From Amaranthus tricolor (lineage: Eukaryota; Streptophyta; Magnoliopsida; Caryophyllales; Amaranthaceae), in contig NC_080052.1 in the NCBI RefSeq assembly GCF_026212465.1, positions 15,362,915-15,426,914 of the forward strand: a DNA stretch of 64,000 nt. The letters run 5' to 3'. A model generated the notes under the pieces. That model had not been told where the DNA came from. It searched no databases and saw only the letters and a list, made by a program, of their open reading frames with translations. Shown in pieces: positions 45,554-56,129 of the stretch. Both the position numbers and the translations under genes were made by a program. Position 1 is the stretch's first letter, and every line of letters begins with the position of its first letter.

Positions 45554-46167
45554 TAATGCGTTTTATATTTTTTTGCACAATTGATTTAATCTTACTAAAC
45601 AGTATTTGTGAATCGAAATCCCAAGATCATGATCGGTACAAATGCAATCTATTGCCATAATTGTCATCCTTTTTGCACATATGGCTACCAAATTAAAGAT
45701 CAAGCTTTCCTCTTAATTCGTTTATTAAGGAAATCTCCTACCTAGAACACAACCATAACCCACACCAAGAATACCATCCAACATTGCTTCCCTAATAAAC
45801 ACGAACTTATACGTACCTAATGCCCCATACTGGTTTGGCATATATATTAAGAAAGGGTAGGGACCACTCTAAATAAGTAGGTGACATGTGATTTTAAGGG
45901 TAAATATATTGGTAAAAAAAATGAATATTATAAATAGAAATTAGACATTTAAGGTGTACTTACCCAAAAAGAAAAAAAAAACATTTCTCTGAATCGGAGG
46001 GAGTACTACTCTTGTAACATTACTAGTAGTATACAATTAAAATAATTGTAGGAGCCAAAAACTAAAAATTAAGCCAAAATAGTGAACCACGAGAGTGGGC
46101 AACAAGGGTGGGCCGCATTGTAACTTCGCCATTAAATCAATTGTGCAAAAAAATATAAAACGCATTA

Positions 46168-46336
46168 AGTCGCTGTTACTAACAGCGACTTAAAAAAAAA
46201 TTTTTTTTTTTTTTAAGTCGCTGTTAGTAACAGCGACTTTGGGCTTTTAAATTTTTTTTTTAAGTCGCTGTTACTAACAGCGACTTTTGGCTTTTAATTT
46301 TTTTTTTTTTCACTTTCGCTGTTACTAACAGCGACT
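46168..46336. repeat. Palindrome cluster, right arm (4 copies)
   Basis: Copies start at 46168, 46216, 46263 and about 46314, mirror image of the left cluster including the degenerate outermost copy (GCGAAAGTG on the left, CACTTTCGC on the right). Confidence 0.95.
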
Positions 46337-47246
46337 CTTTCCGAGGCTAGGCTTGGATGTACGGACGCTTATTTTGGGAAATAAGTTTTCACGGAGCTTA
46401 CTTTTGGAATTAAGTTGTTAAATAATCTTATTTTTTTCACTTGCGAGATAGTATGGATGAAGAAATTCATTTCAGATCTAGGAGTAGTACCTAGTGTTGA
46501 AAATAGGATTGTCTTGCATTATAATAGTCAAGGTGCCATTGCTCAAAGTAAGGAACCAAGATCACATTCAAAATCTAATCATTTGTGAGATTATTCACTG
46601 AAAGGATATGAATATTTGTAAAATCCATACGGATGACAATATTACTTATTCGTTAACTAAATCTTTTCCTCAACCTAAGCATGAGAGTCATACTAGAGAT
46701 TTAGGGCTGAAACATATGGGAGAGTGGCTTTAATTGTGTACTATTTTCCTAAAATTAGTCACAAATGTAAAGACATTTGGCTATGTTTGTATATGTTTAT
46801 CAATAAATATGATTGTTCTTATTTAATCATGGTTTGGTTAAATAAAATGTCCAAAGTATTAAATAATATTCAATAGGTTTATCAAATACATAATTGATGA
46901 ATAAAACCCTATAAATGAACTAAATAATACAGTCCAAATCATTAAGTTGGACATAAATAATTTTGTAAAGGACTGGCTTGTAAGTTGATTGATAGTGCAG
47001 TTTCATGGGATAGGGACATAAAGATGTCTAGTCATTGACATGGATATATATATATAGTGATACATATTGGACAAATCTACTTGATATTCTTCAAAATTGT
47101 TTGGAGAATTTCATTGTTATATTTAGTGGATTCCTTTGACATGAGTATGACATTGTTCTCATATAATGATTAGAATTCTGTTGACTTTCTTAGACGTCGT
47201 GCCGTCAAAAGAGTTTATGAAGGGAATGTTCAGGTTTGCTAAAAGT

Positions 47247-47257
47247 TAAGTGGGAGG
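47247..47257 (+). other. Possible polypurine tract of the copia remnant
   Basis: TAAGTGGGAGG is followed by TTTGATTATATAAG, a possible LTR start (TG at 47260), matching the AAGTGGGAG tracts of Tork-type copia elements. The LTR end is not identifiable. Confidence 0.45.
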
Positions 47258-47260
47258 TTT

Positions 47261-48990
47261 GATTATATAAGACTGGATAAGTCCTCCTATATAAGACTGG
47301 ATAACTTTGATCATGCTGCTACTATAATCGGGTTCTATGACGTCACATATTTAAGTTATCGATTGGATAAAATGGTTTCAATTGCATAAGATGCTCTTTG
47401 AACTATTTAGTGTAGGAGTTATTAATATGATTTGATGATATATTTTAATTGGAAATTAAAGCACAAATTAATTCATTTTGATTATTACATATAAATGTTA
47501 TATGTAACCATCAAATGAGTATATGAAAAGGTTTGCAATTCGTGTATGAATAGATACACTTTGCTCATCATATTTCATAAGCTTGTATGTTATTTCTCTT
47601 TAATTTTCTCCACCTTAAAAGTAATACGAGTGTTAGTATTTTTTATTCGTACTAGTATACATGGTGATCCAATTGGTGCTTCTGGACCAATACTAGAAGA
47701 ACGGCACTTAATGTTCTAATCTCATTTGGTGATATACTGATATTTCATACCCGGTTGTACTACGTAGAATTCACATACCGAGGGCGTGATTCTTATACAT
47801 AATTTATATATATTAATATATATACATGATATCCTTTTTATATGTAAGGAAATAAGTTTCTTGAAATTACGCTTAACACATCGAAGTTTCTACATATTCC
47901 TCTCTAATTTTTATCTTATTGACTACAGAAGCAGGGGGTTTATTCCGTTATGGCTTCTGAACCTGACGCACTTGGTGTACAAGTAGAACAGGATTGGTTG
48001 AGCTTCAACACAATAAATGAGTCAACTATCTTATTGACTACAGAGGGTCAATGCGGGCCAAGAAGTAACTGAACACCATTACTCAAAGGTTCACCAAATA
48101 TATACACCACAGATGGTACAAGTACCATTCCAACTGTTAGATTTTAGATATTTTTAGGAGTTGGACATATTTAATAATGACATGAGACTGAAGATATATT
48201 TCTAGAAGGCTGTGTATGATCTATCACCTTGACCAAACTGATTAATTCTGGGTCTCTTGTCTTGGGTATGTTCCCTTTCATTTAAAGGCACATGAAGGCT
48301 TATTGGTCTTCTGTTAAGATTAACACTTGAAAGTGCACCATCAGCTATAAGCTACAAAATTATTTACTGGTTTGTGCTCACTACTATCATGTACGGACAT
48401 CTACAAGTCACTGTCTCTAGTCACTATACCAGGCAAGAAAGCGTTCCTTCTTACTTTATTGAAATCTTCAATACGAGTTTAACCTACAATTCATAGCAAT
48501 ACGACCTCAGCCTTAAAGCACAACCCCTGGCTCAATCAAAATATCATTAACTAATATATAAACTCATGCAATGTATAATTTTTTTAAGTATATATTACTA
48601 TAAAGAATCTAAATTTAATTAATGATATATGAAATTTATGTAAACCATACATATATAATTTATGTAAAAAGTATAAGATTAATGATTATTAATCTATAAG
48701 TTATGCAATACGATTGAAAAGTGGGTGCATTGTTTTTGAGTCTTCTATTCATTCTTTCAAGTCTCCACATCCATGAAAGTTGAAATACATAAACAATAAA
48801 TGACTAACAATTTTATTATATTATTAATAGATTTTTATTTAGATTAAATATATTTAAATTAAGATTCACCTTCAATATAATTAAGATGATCCGCATCTCT
48901 AAGAAAAAAAAGTTGAATTAGGTACATTTTTAATATCCTTCTTTTTCAGCAAAGATATTAACATGTGTTTAAAATAAAATTATTTTATAC
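47261..48990. other. Non-coding DNA, possible LTR remnant plus unassigned island
   Basis: 47260 to about 47800 may be decayed LTR. A 24-bp phrase (TATATAAGACTGGATAA) is repeated at 47265 and 47291. 47930-48540 is GC-richer than its flanks and looks like old exon or UTR sequence, but no protein could be read. Confidence 0.4.
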
Positions 48991-50500
48991 TTGTTATGTC
49001 TTCTTATTCTACTTTTATTTTGCATCACTTTTTATTTAATTTGTCCCTTTAATTTTGCATTCTTTCTTTTTTTAATGGTTTCATTGTCCTTTTTTTATTC
49101 TCATCTACAAATTTATACTATATTTTCATTTAACAACTCATTTTTATTCTCCATTGATATTTTTTTTGTCATTCTCCAATACAAATATCTTTTTATTAAA
49201 TTTCATCTATTTTATAATTGGTGCAAAATTAAAGAGACAAAAAAAATAATTCTTTTAATCTTTACACAAAATAAACCCACAACTCAAACAACTCAAACGA
49301 CTAAAAATAAAAGTAGTACGAATGTGAGATAGAATGAATATCAATGGTTGTCTATTGACATTACGACAGTCTAAATAAAGTTAACTAAGTTTGTAGAGTG
49401 TCATTATTACAACATGTTATTATCAAAAAAATTTTAAGGGTTATCTAAAACCATCTAAAAGGACTTTCCCAAATACCCTCCCATTACCGACATGAAATGA
49501 TAAATTTATGGATTCATTGAACTTCCCTTTCTTAACTCAAAAAACCCCTAAACCAACTCTCTACATACTTTCTCATTTTCATATGAAACAACAAAGTTTA
49601 TCCACAGCGACTCTCCTTTTCTTCCATCATTTAAGATCAACATGTATCTTCATATTACTATTTCGATTATTAGTTTTAAATAGAAACACTTGTCTAGTTG
49701 TCTTTGCATTTTCCAAATCAAACAATCAACCAATTAACTCTAGTTGAATCGACATTATCTCGAAAATCATCTCAAAAATTATCTCAAAGTTAAGATGATA
49801 ATACATTTAAAGAATGAACAAAAATTAATTGCATTTAAATAAGTTGAATAATTTTTTGCTTTGTCTAGATTTTTTTACAGATTCTTTTATCATTTGCGTT
49901 GCTTTATAATGTAGATTTATAAAACAAAAAAGATGTCTTAAAAATCTATTTATACAACTTTAATCAAAGAAAAAATTTATTATTTTACCTTAAAAGTTAA
50001 GTTTTTTTACAGTAGCTAAGGGGTGGTGCATTTTATTTTTCTTGATAATGTAAAAAAAAAAAATACGTCAAAATTATTATCAAGAAATTCATAATTTTGG
50101 TTATTGTAAAGTAAAAAATTTCTTAAAACCAAAATACGACTCAATAGAGTTTGAAAATGCAGACAAAATGTAGTAGAAATACATAGGTGAATTAATATAA
50201 TTCCACTAATATAAGGTCATAAATTATTCAAGTATATCAAGGATACTTTAATATTTTGACTAAAGATTAAGGCAACAAAAAATTGACAGTTTTATTAGTT
50301 GATTTAAATATTTATTTAAGGTAACTTTTGTATAGTTACTGGAATTGGTAAAATAGATTAACCAACAATAAATTCAATAGTTTTTTTAATGTATGTAATC
50401 CAATCAAAGGAAAATTTCGAATACTATGTCTGCAAAAAAATTCAAATTGACAATTTTTTGCCATTTATTGCAAATTAATATTACATTACAAAATTAGTGT
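48991..50500. other. AT-rich intergenic DNA
   Basis: Open stretches of about 80-110 codons here are low-complexity Phe/Leu/Ile-rich translations of T-rich DNA. No gene or element seen. Confidence 0.5.
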
Positions 50501-51043
50501 TGGATTTTAATGAATCAATTATGAAATTATTGCAAATCAATCATATAATTTTCTTATTTAATGTATCAGTTATTCCTGGATATTCAATTACAAAATTATT
50601 GCAAATCAATATTAGAATTTTCTTATTTAATGTAAGATTACATGTTGTGTTTAAATTGCTTAGTCAGCAATCTACTCCAATCAGATTAATTCAAATGTCC
50701 GAATCACTTTTATCGCGATAATTGTCATTTTACTTCAACTTTATTAGAATGTATGTCCGAATCACTCTTAATGCGACAATTGTCATTTACTTTAACTTTA
50801 TTAGAATGTATGATTTTAATGCATCAATTACGAAATTATTGCAAATCAATCATATAATTTCCTTATTTAATGTATCATTTATTCCTTGATATTAATGTAT
50901 CAATTACAAAATTATTGCAAATCAATTATAGAATTTCCTAATTTAATGTAAGATTACATGATGTATTTAAATTGCTTAGTCAGCAATCTACTCCGATCAT
51001 ATTAATCCAAATGTCCGAATCATTTGTCATTTTACTTCAATTA
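50501..51043 (+). repeat. Tandem duplication of about 310 bp
   Basis: Unit 1 at 50501-50810 and unit 2 from 50811 to about 51043 share GCAAATCAATCATATAATTT, TTGCTTAGTCAGCAATCTAC and ATGTCCGAATCA in the same order. Unit 2 ends slightly earlier. Within each unit the phrase AAATTATTGCAAATCAAT occurs twice. Confidence 0.88.
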
Positions 51044-51172
51044 AATGTAAGAAATAAACCTTGATTTTATGTAATTTCGTTGTGCTTCTTTAATCTATTG
51101 CAACCAAGGCAAACAAGGAGTTTAGCATTCTCCAAAATAACGTTAAATGAAATGAATCAGATTTAATACTAT

Positions 51173-51420
51173 TTCCATACCATTGAAAACGTTTCATTTA
51201 CTTTTTCACACTATTCAATGCATTTATTCAATACTTAATATTTTTTATTATACATAACGAAATATTATAAAAAGTGATTATTAATAATTTTTGCACTGAG
51301 ATGAATCAAACAAGATCTCACTTAACTATATTTTAATTTATAAATTAAGAATAAAACACAAATTAAAAGTAATAAGTGAATAGTATTAGAAAGTAAATGA
51401 AACATTTTGAGTGGAATGAA
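51173..51420. mobile_element. MITE with imperfect inverted repeats
   Basis: About 248 bp. Left TTCCATACCATTGAAAACGT and right, reversed, TTCATTCCACTCAAAATGTT, both continuing TTCATTTACTTT and a CTATTCA block, form inverted ends of about 55 bp. Stowaway-like in layout, exact ends uncertain. Confidence 0.7.
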
Positions 51421-51793
51421 ATGACTATTCCAATGTCATTTATAGCTCATTTTTTGTTGGAATATAATACAATATTCATCATATTCTTTTGAATGTACAA
51501 ATGAGGTCCGCCTAGAGATTTTTTCTTTCACATCATCGTGTTGATTCGAATAAGGTGTTTCTTATTAGTTTAAACCAAGTTTTATGTCCATATTAGTTTT
51601 ACATAGTTGTAAAATTATTTTTAAGTCAAATCAAATCGAATTTGATTTCGAGATCGAGTGAATAGAGTTATTGGCTTTGTTTTGAATACATTATTGCTCT
51701 ATTTTGCTATTCTATCCCCAGGTATGACAACCAGCCAACCATTATTCAGTCTCATTATCATCTATCTCTGAAGTAGCAACCGGATAAAACATA

Positions 51794-52066
51794 CTCTCTC
51801 CTATTCAGTTTATGTGTCCCATTTTTTTTTATGATCAAGTCACCTTAATTGTCCCATTTCTATTTTTTATATGGATTTTTAACTTTTATGCCCTTAGTAG
51901 CTTTATTCTATTTTCAATTATACTCTTCATTACCCATACTAATTTTCCTCCCTTATATTAAAAAACTCATAATATCACTCTCTTTCCTACCCTTAAGTGA
52001 CTACTTTTAACTCTCCTTAAAATCCATAAAAAGTCAAATGAGACTCTTAAGGTGAATAGGAGGGAG
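51794..52066. mobile_element. Stowaway MITE
   Basis: 273 bp flanked by TA (51792-51793, 52067-52068). Ends CTCTCTCCTATTCA and, reversed, CTCCCTCCTATTCACC fit the Stowaway CTCCCTCC terminus. Confidence 0.9.
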
Positions 52067-52068
52067 TA

Positions 52069-52841
52069 TAATTTTTTATTCTCCCAAATCTGAAGAAAAA
52101 CAAATATCATAAGATTAATGTAGGCTATTTTGTTGCTGTGGGTACCTTCAGAATAAATTATAGGATGCCTCTAAGCCAATATGCAACAATTCTTGAATGA
52201 GTCTCATAACTCACAACTGTGTCCCAAAAGCCAGAAAGCAATTGAGACAAACCCCGTACATTCCTCTCTTCACCCCCTCAAATCGGAAATTATTTGAACT
52301 ATTTCATCCTCCTGGTTGAAAATTTGATTTGCTTGAAAACTAAATTTTTAGAGCTGAGAAAATTATTGCCAATATTAGTCAACTAAATTTATTGTTTCAT
52401 TTATGTCTTCCTCAAATCGAAAAATTTTAATTTGTATGAACAGAGTACATAAGAGATGAAGATGATGGTTACTGAACTAAATTTGATTAATGGAAAATGC
52501 TAATTACTAATCCATAATTGTCATGGTTCTACTCAAGGTGAAAAGATTCATAAATGAAAGTAACCTCCAAGTCTCCAACAAATCCAGTAAATTATTCAAG
52601 AAGTAACACCTATTTGTTGGGTGTTTGTTCAAGCAGCTAAAATGATCAAATTTAAGCATAAAAAGATTGAACCTAAATCAAACCAATTCAAAACCTATCA
52701 ACATCATCAATCATTTCAATCATAAAAAAGATCCAACATTTACCATCCAAATTCAACCAAACCATTAGAAAGAACCAACTGATCAATCAATTAAACCCTA
52801 GATATTCACCATCATAATTATACAGAAATTATCAATTTGTG
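52069..52841. other. Unassigned DNA next to duplicated segment copy 1
   Basis: Moderately AT-rich. If the adjacent segment is a minus-strand promoter, this would be its first intron or exon, but no coding sequence is readable. Confidence 0.4.
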
Positions 52842-53410
52842 AATATTGTAAAATGTTGGGTATGAAAAAGAGGCTCAGATCTGGATTTCATCAAACAAAT
52901 TGGTGAGAGCAAATTCTAAAAAGGGGGAAAATCAACCATAGCGCCAATGTAAAAAAACCCCCAAGATTTAATTACCGGCAAGCCAAATGGAAAATTAACC
53001 CATTTAGAAAGAAAATATGCCCAGAGACCAAAATGAAATTGACTACTTGCAAAGACTAGAATCATCACAGCCTCAGTTAAGTATGTATGGAACGGAGGAA
53101 GTAATAATAATAATAATAATAAAAAAATATATACATATACATATATACATATAAGCAGCTGAAGATGAATAGAGAGCAACAAAGACGGTAACCAATTTCA
53201 TGAAATTGGTTGCCTATTCTCTGGCTTTAGAGGGCCGTTTGATAGATCGTAGAAATCACAGGCTATAATGGCCGCCGGAAGACGGACATTAAAGGAGAGT
53301 GGCAAACGGTCCTCAGAAACTCCCAAGGACACTCCCAGCCTCATTCTGTCTTCTGCCCTAATTTTAACCCTGTGTGCGTTTTTATAGTGGATGTCTAAAT
53401 TGTCATTTTT
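52842..53410 (-). promoter_or_regulatory. Duplicated promoter/first-exon-like segment, copy 1
   Basis: Aligns with 61761-62360 along its whole length (for example GGCTCAGATCTGGA, CCAAAATGAAATTGACTACTT, TTTAGAGGGCCGTTTG, CCCAGCCTCATTCTGTC). On the minus strand a TATAAAAA box (53379-53386) lies about 35 bp before an ATG at 53344, with a 49-codon frame MRLGVSLGVSEDRLPLSFNV and onward. Shared blocks suggest a 5' transcribed region of an unknown gene reading leftward. No protein family recognised. Confidence 0.5.
53101..53121. repeat. (TAA)n microsatellite
   Basis: Short trinucleotide run at the place where copy 2 has (ATT)n and (GAT)n runs. Confidence 0.9.
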
Positions 53411-54368
53411 GCCTTCCCCACACACGTTAGGGCTTTAGAGGTTAAAGTTTAAACCGGCAATTGGCATTGATACTAAAAATCTCCAACAGACGGTCTCTTT
53501 GAAAAACACATTAAATATATGGACAAAATAGTCCAATTAATATAAAGTGAGAAAAAATAAAAATGTGGGCATTTGTTTTAAGGTCGCCTCTTTGAGAGAC
53601 GGTCTTTCACAAGAGTAGCTGAACCCACAATATATTTTCATACCAAATATTTGAAGAAATTAAGAAGTATTAACAAAATAAGAATATGTTTTCAAAAAAA
53701 AAACAAAATGAGAATATTGATGAATTTTTAGCAATGAAACATATAATGTAAATACTATTTTATTGATTAAAACTTAATTGAATGTAAAACTCTAAACATT
53801 AAAAATAGGATAAATTTTATTAATAACATTCACTTATTTTTGTGATAAACCATCTTTCAATGAGACAAATTTAAAGTATGAGTCTCCATCCTCATAATCA
53901 TATCATATCATACTATACAATAAAAATGTTGAAACATTCCACATGTCATGTTTTAAAGAGATATGACAAATGAAAAAATCATTGGATTAAAAATAATTAA
54001 CTGGCGTATTGATTGCTTTTTATTTAGTAATAGTAGAGCTAAAAATGGTAAATATTAAGGAATAAATTGAAACATATAAAAATAATTAAAGATATTAATA
54101 TAGTAAAATATTTTTACGTAATCATTTTTTTGGGATGGGAAATAAGATTAAAAATTATGTACACAATCATACACTACTGTTTTTGAAATGTAATTAGGCA
54201 ACTACGACATAAATTACTACTCTTTCGATTATAAATTCAATTTAAAATGAAAAAAAATTATACTAATTTTTAATATATCACATTGTAAATGACTTGAAAA
54301 CATCAAAATTACTACGTAGTCATTTACCTAGAGGTTACATTATTAAGCGAACATATTTAAATGAAAGT
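53411..54368. other. AT-rich DNA with MITE-like ends
   Basis: AGACGGTCTCTTTGA at 53489 and GAGAGACGGTCTTTCAC at 53597 recall the ends of common plant MITEs but do not pair cleanly. Rest is featureless. Confidence 0.4.
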
Positions 54369-55180
54369 TGATAGGAGATCGAATACTCTCTAGAGGAGTG
54401 AGGGTGAATAGAGACTATGCCCGTTTAAAATTTTTGTCTGGAAGGCTAGCTCAAGAGCTTGGGTTACCTTTCAAAACTGTTTTCTGGAACTGTTTTAGGT
54501 CGATTGATAAATATATAGCGTATGTGTGAAAATGAACTTAAACAATAACAAGCGATATGTTAACGTGGTTCGGCTCTAAACAGCCTACTCCTCGCCTATG
54601 GGTTCTCTTCCAACCCGTAGGATTTCTCTATCTTCTCTCACCACGTTCTTCCCCTTGAAGAATGTCTTACAAGTTCCCTTAATAAAAGCACAAATCTCAA
54701 TTTCACAATAGAGATTACAAGTTGAACAATTTAAAAAGTATTCCAAGGTTAGGTGTATTCCAAGGTTAGGCGTATTTAACTCTTTTTAACACTAAATCCT
54801 ATTACAAAATGTAAGAGTTAGATGAAATAAGAATCACAACACTTTTTAAACGTTTAGAGAATACTAGATCTTAATTCAAGAAGAGAGAAAATTGTAAGAA
54901 AATGCAGCAATCTTAATCCTTGAATGAAGCCTTATATTTATATATGTCAAGCCTCTTATATCCTTGTAGAGCAAGAAAGCTTTATCCGTCAATATCGTTA
55001 ATCTGGTTAATCTGCGTAAGTCTTCAAGATCTTGAACTTTAACTCAAACTGACATTGCACTGACAGCTCATATAATTACGTCATTATGTGCTGTATTTTG
55101 TTATTAACAACCATTGTTGTGCTGCTACGTTAGAACTCATACAAGATATTGAAACTTCAGCAAAACCAGATAATACAACA
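54369..55180 (-). repeat. Probable solo LTR of a SIRE-type copia element
   Basis: 812 bp, plus-strand TGATAGGAGATCGAATAC at the left and AATACAACA at the right (minus start TGTTGTATTATCTGGTTTTG). Layout echoes the SIRE LTR at 5961: GATCGAA near the start, GAGTGAGGGTGAATAGAG (compare GGGGGTGAATTG), then ACGTGGTTCGGCTC (compare ACGTGGAAACC) and a CT-rich stretch. No internal domains on either side and no clear target duplication. Confidence 0.5.
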
Positions 55181-56129
55181 TATAAATCCTTATTCAAATT
55201 TAATTCCTATTTTTAGCATCAATTTAAATTGTGTTTTCCTATTTTTAGCATCAATTTAAATTGTCTTCTTATTTATAAGAAAGCCTATAATTAGTATAGC
55301 TTAATTTCAAAGCAACTTATTTAATTTCAAATATTCAAATATAAACTGTGTAATAAAATATTCAACGCGTAATGCATTTAAACATTTAAATATCTTGAGC
55401 ACACGTTTATTTTAAAAATTCAAATTTAAAATACAAATATAACTCAAGTATTTCAATGTCTTGAACATACATTTATTTAATTCAAATTCAAATATAATCT
55501 TATCCAAATACAATTATCTCAAGTCATCTAAATTTAGTTTAAACTTCATTCAATATGTATTTCGGACTTAAAATATGTATAAATTAATCACTTAATATTT
55601 AATATGATTTTTGGACCGACTTAAACAACTAAATATAATTACTTAATTTATTGTTTAACTTAATATGTGTTTTGAATTATCATCACTTAAGAAAATTGAG
55701 TCTTCATTAAATAATATAGAAAAGTCTACATACTGTCGTTTTATATTACAAACAATTAACAATAAGAGTTTTCATATCTAATCCATGCAGGAAACATTTA
55801 TTTTCAATCACTAATTTTTATTTCATTAATTACACAATATAATACACAAATAAGTTAATTTTCTTAAAGAAAATATATTAAAGAATAAATAATTATAAAT
55901 AGTTATTAACTCAACACACAATAAAGTATGCATTTAAATTTTCTATATAAATTCATTTTGATGAAGTTAATTCAATTTAATATTTATTAATCTAAATAAC
56001 GTGTATTAAAATAATTTATGTCGTAGTTGCGTAATTAGGTTTCGAAAGTAGTATGTGTAAGATCTTTTTAATTACTCTTGTCAAAGATATACATATTTCT
56101 TTCACCTTAATTTTGTCAAACAAAAATCC
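55181..56129. other. AT-rich intergenic DNA
   Basis: No gene or complete element. Short duplicated phrase TTCCTATTTTTAGCATCAAT at about 55206 and 55238. Confidence 0.5.

Larger units (their letters stand above)
45285..46439. mobile_element. Foldback-type element with 0.3-kb inverted arms
   Basis: Left arm 45285-45590 and right arm 46131-46439 are near-perfect inverted repeats (outer ends TGAAAAAAATAAGATTATTT; inner ends near GCACAATTGATTTAAT). A 540-bp loop separates them. Each arm carries four copies of the palindrome AGTCGCTGTTAGTAACAGC plus its completing bases, separated by A/T runs. It interrupts a copia RNase H sequence. No target duplication is evident, so Mutator-like or other origin is undecided. 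Confidence 0.93.
44841..46745 (+). pseudogene. Copia RT end and RNase H remnant, split by a foldback element
   Basis: From ATG 44841 the frame reads MRHGLSLSKSQRPSDIDEI and MSSVPYALTIGSIIYAMICT (RT thumb), then, frameshifted, ILKYFRRTKDHLLAYGGERE and GYTDASFQIDKHDLRSQSGF (RNase H, first Asp). The foldback element 45285-46439 interrupts the domain. Afterwards WMKKFISDLGVVPSVENRI and YNSQGAIAQSKEPRSHSKSN continue the same protein. This is the Tork-type copia arrangement on the plus strand. Several stops and frameshifts show it is old. The remaining pol and 5' LTR are missing. Confidence 0.88.

Noticed and set aside
48991..49332. 113-codon Phe/Leu-rich frame resembling a membrane protein
   Set aside because: Translation of a T-rich low-complexity stretch; no conserved residues, no neighbours supporting a gene.
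53198..53425. 75-codon minus-strand ORF as a host gene
   Set aside because: The duplicate at 62211-62423 conserves only 26 codons with mostly non-synonymous changes; better explained as promoter/leader sequence.
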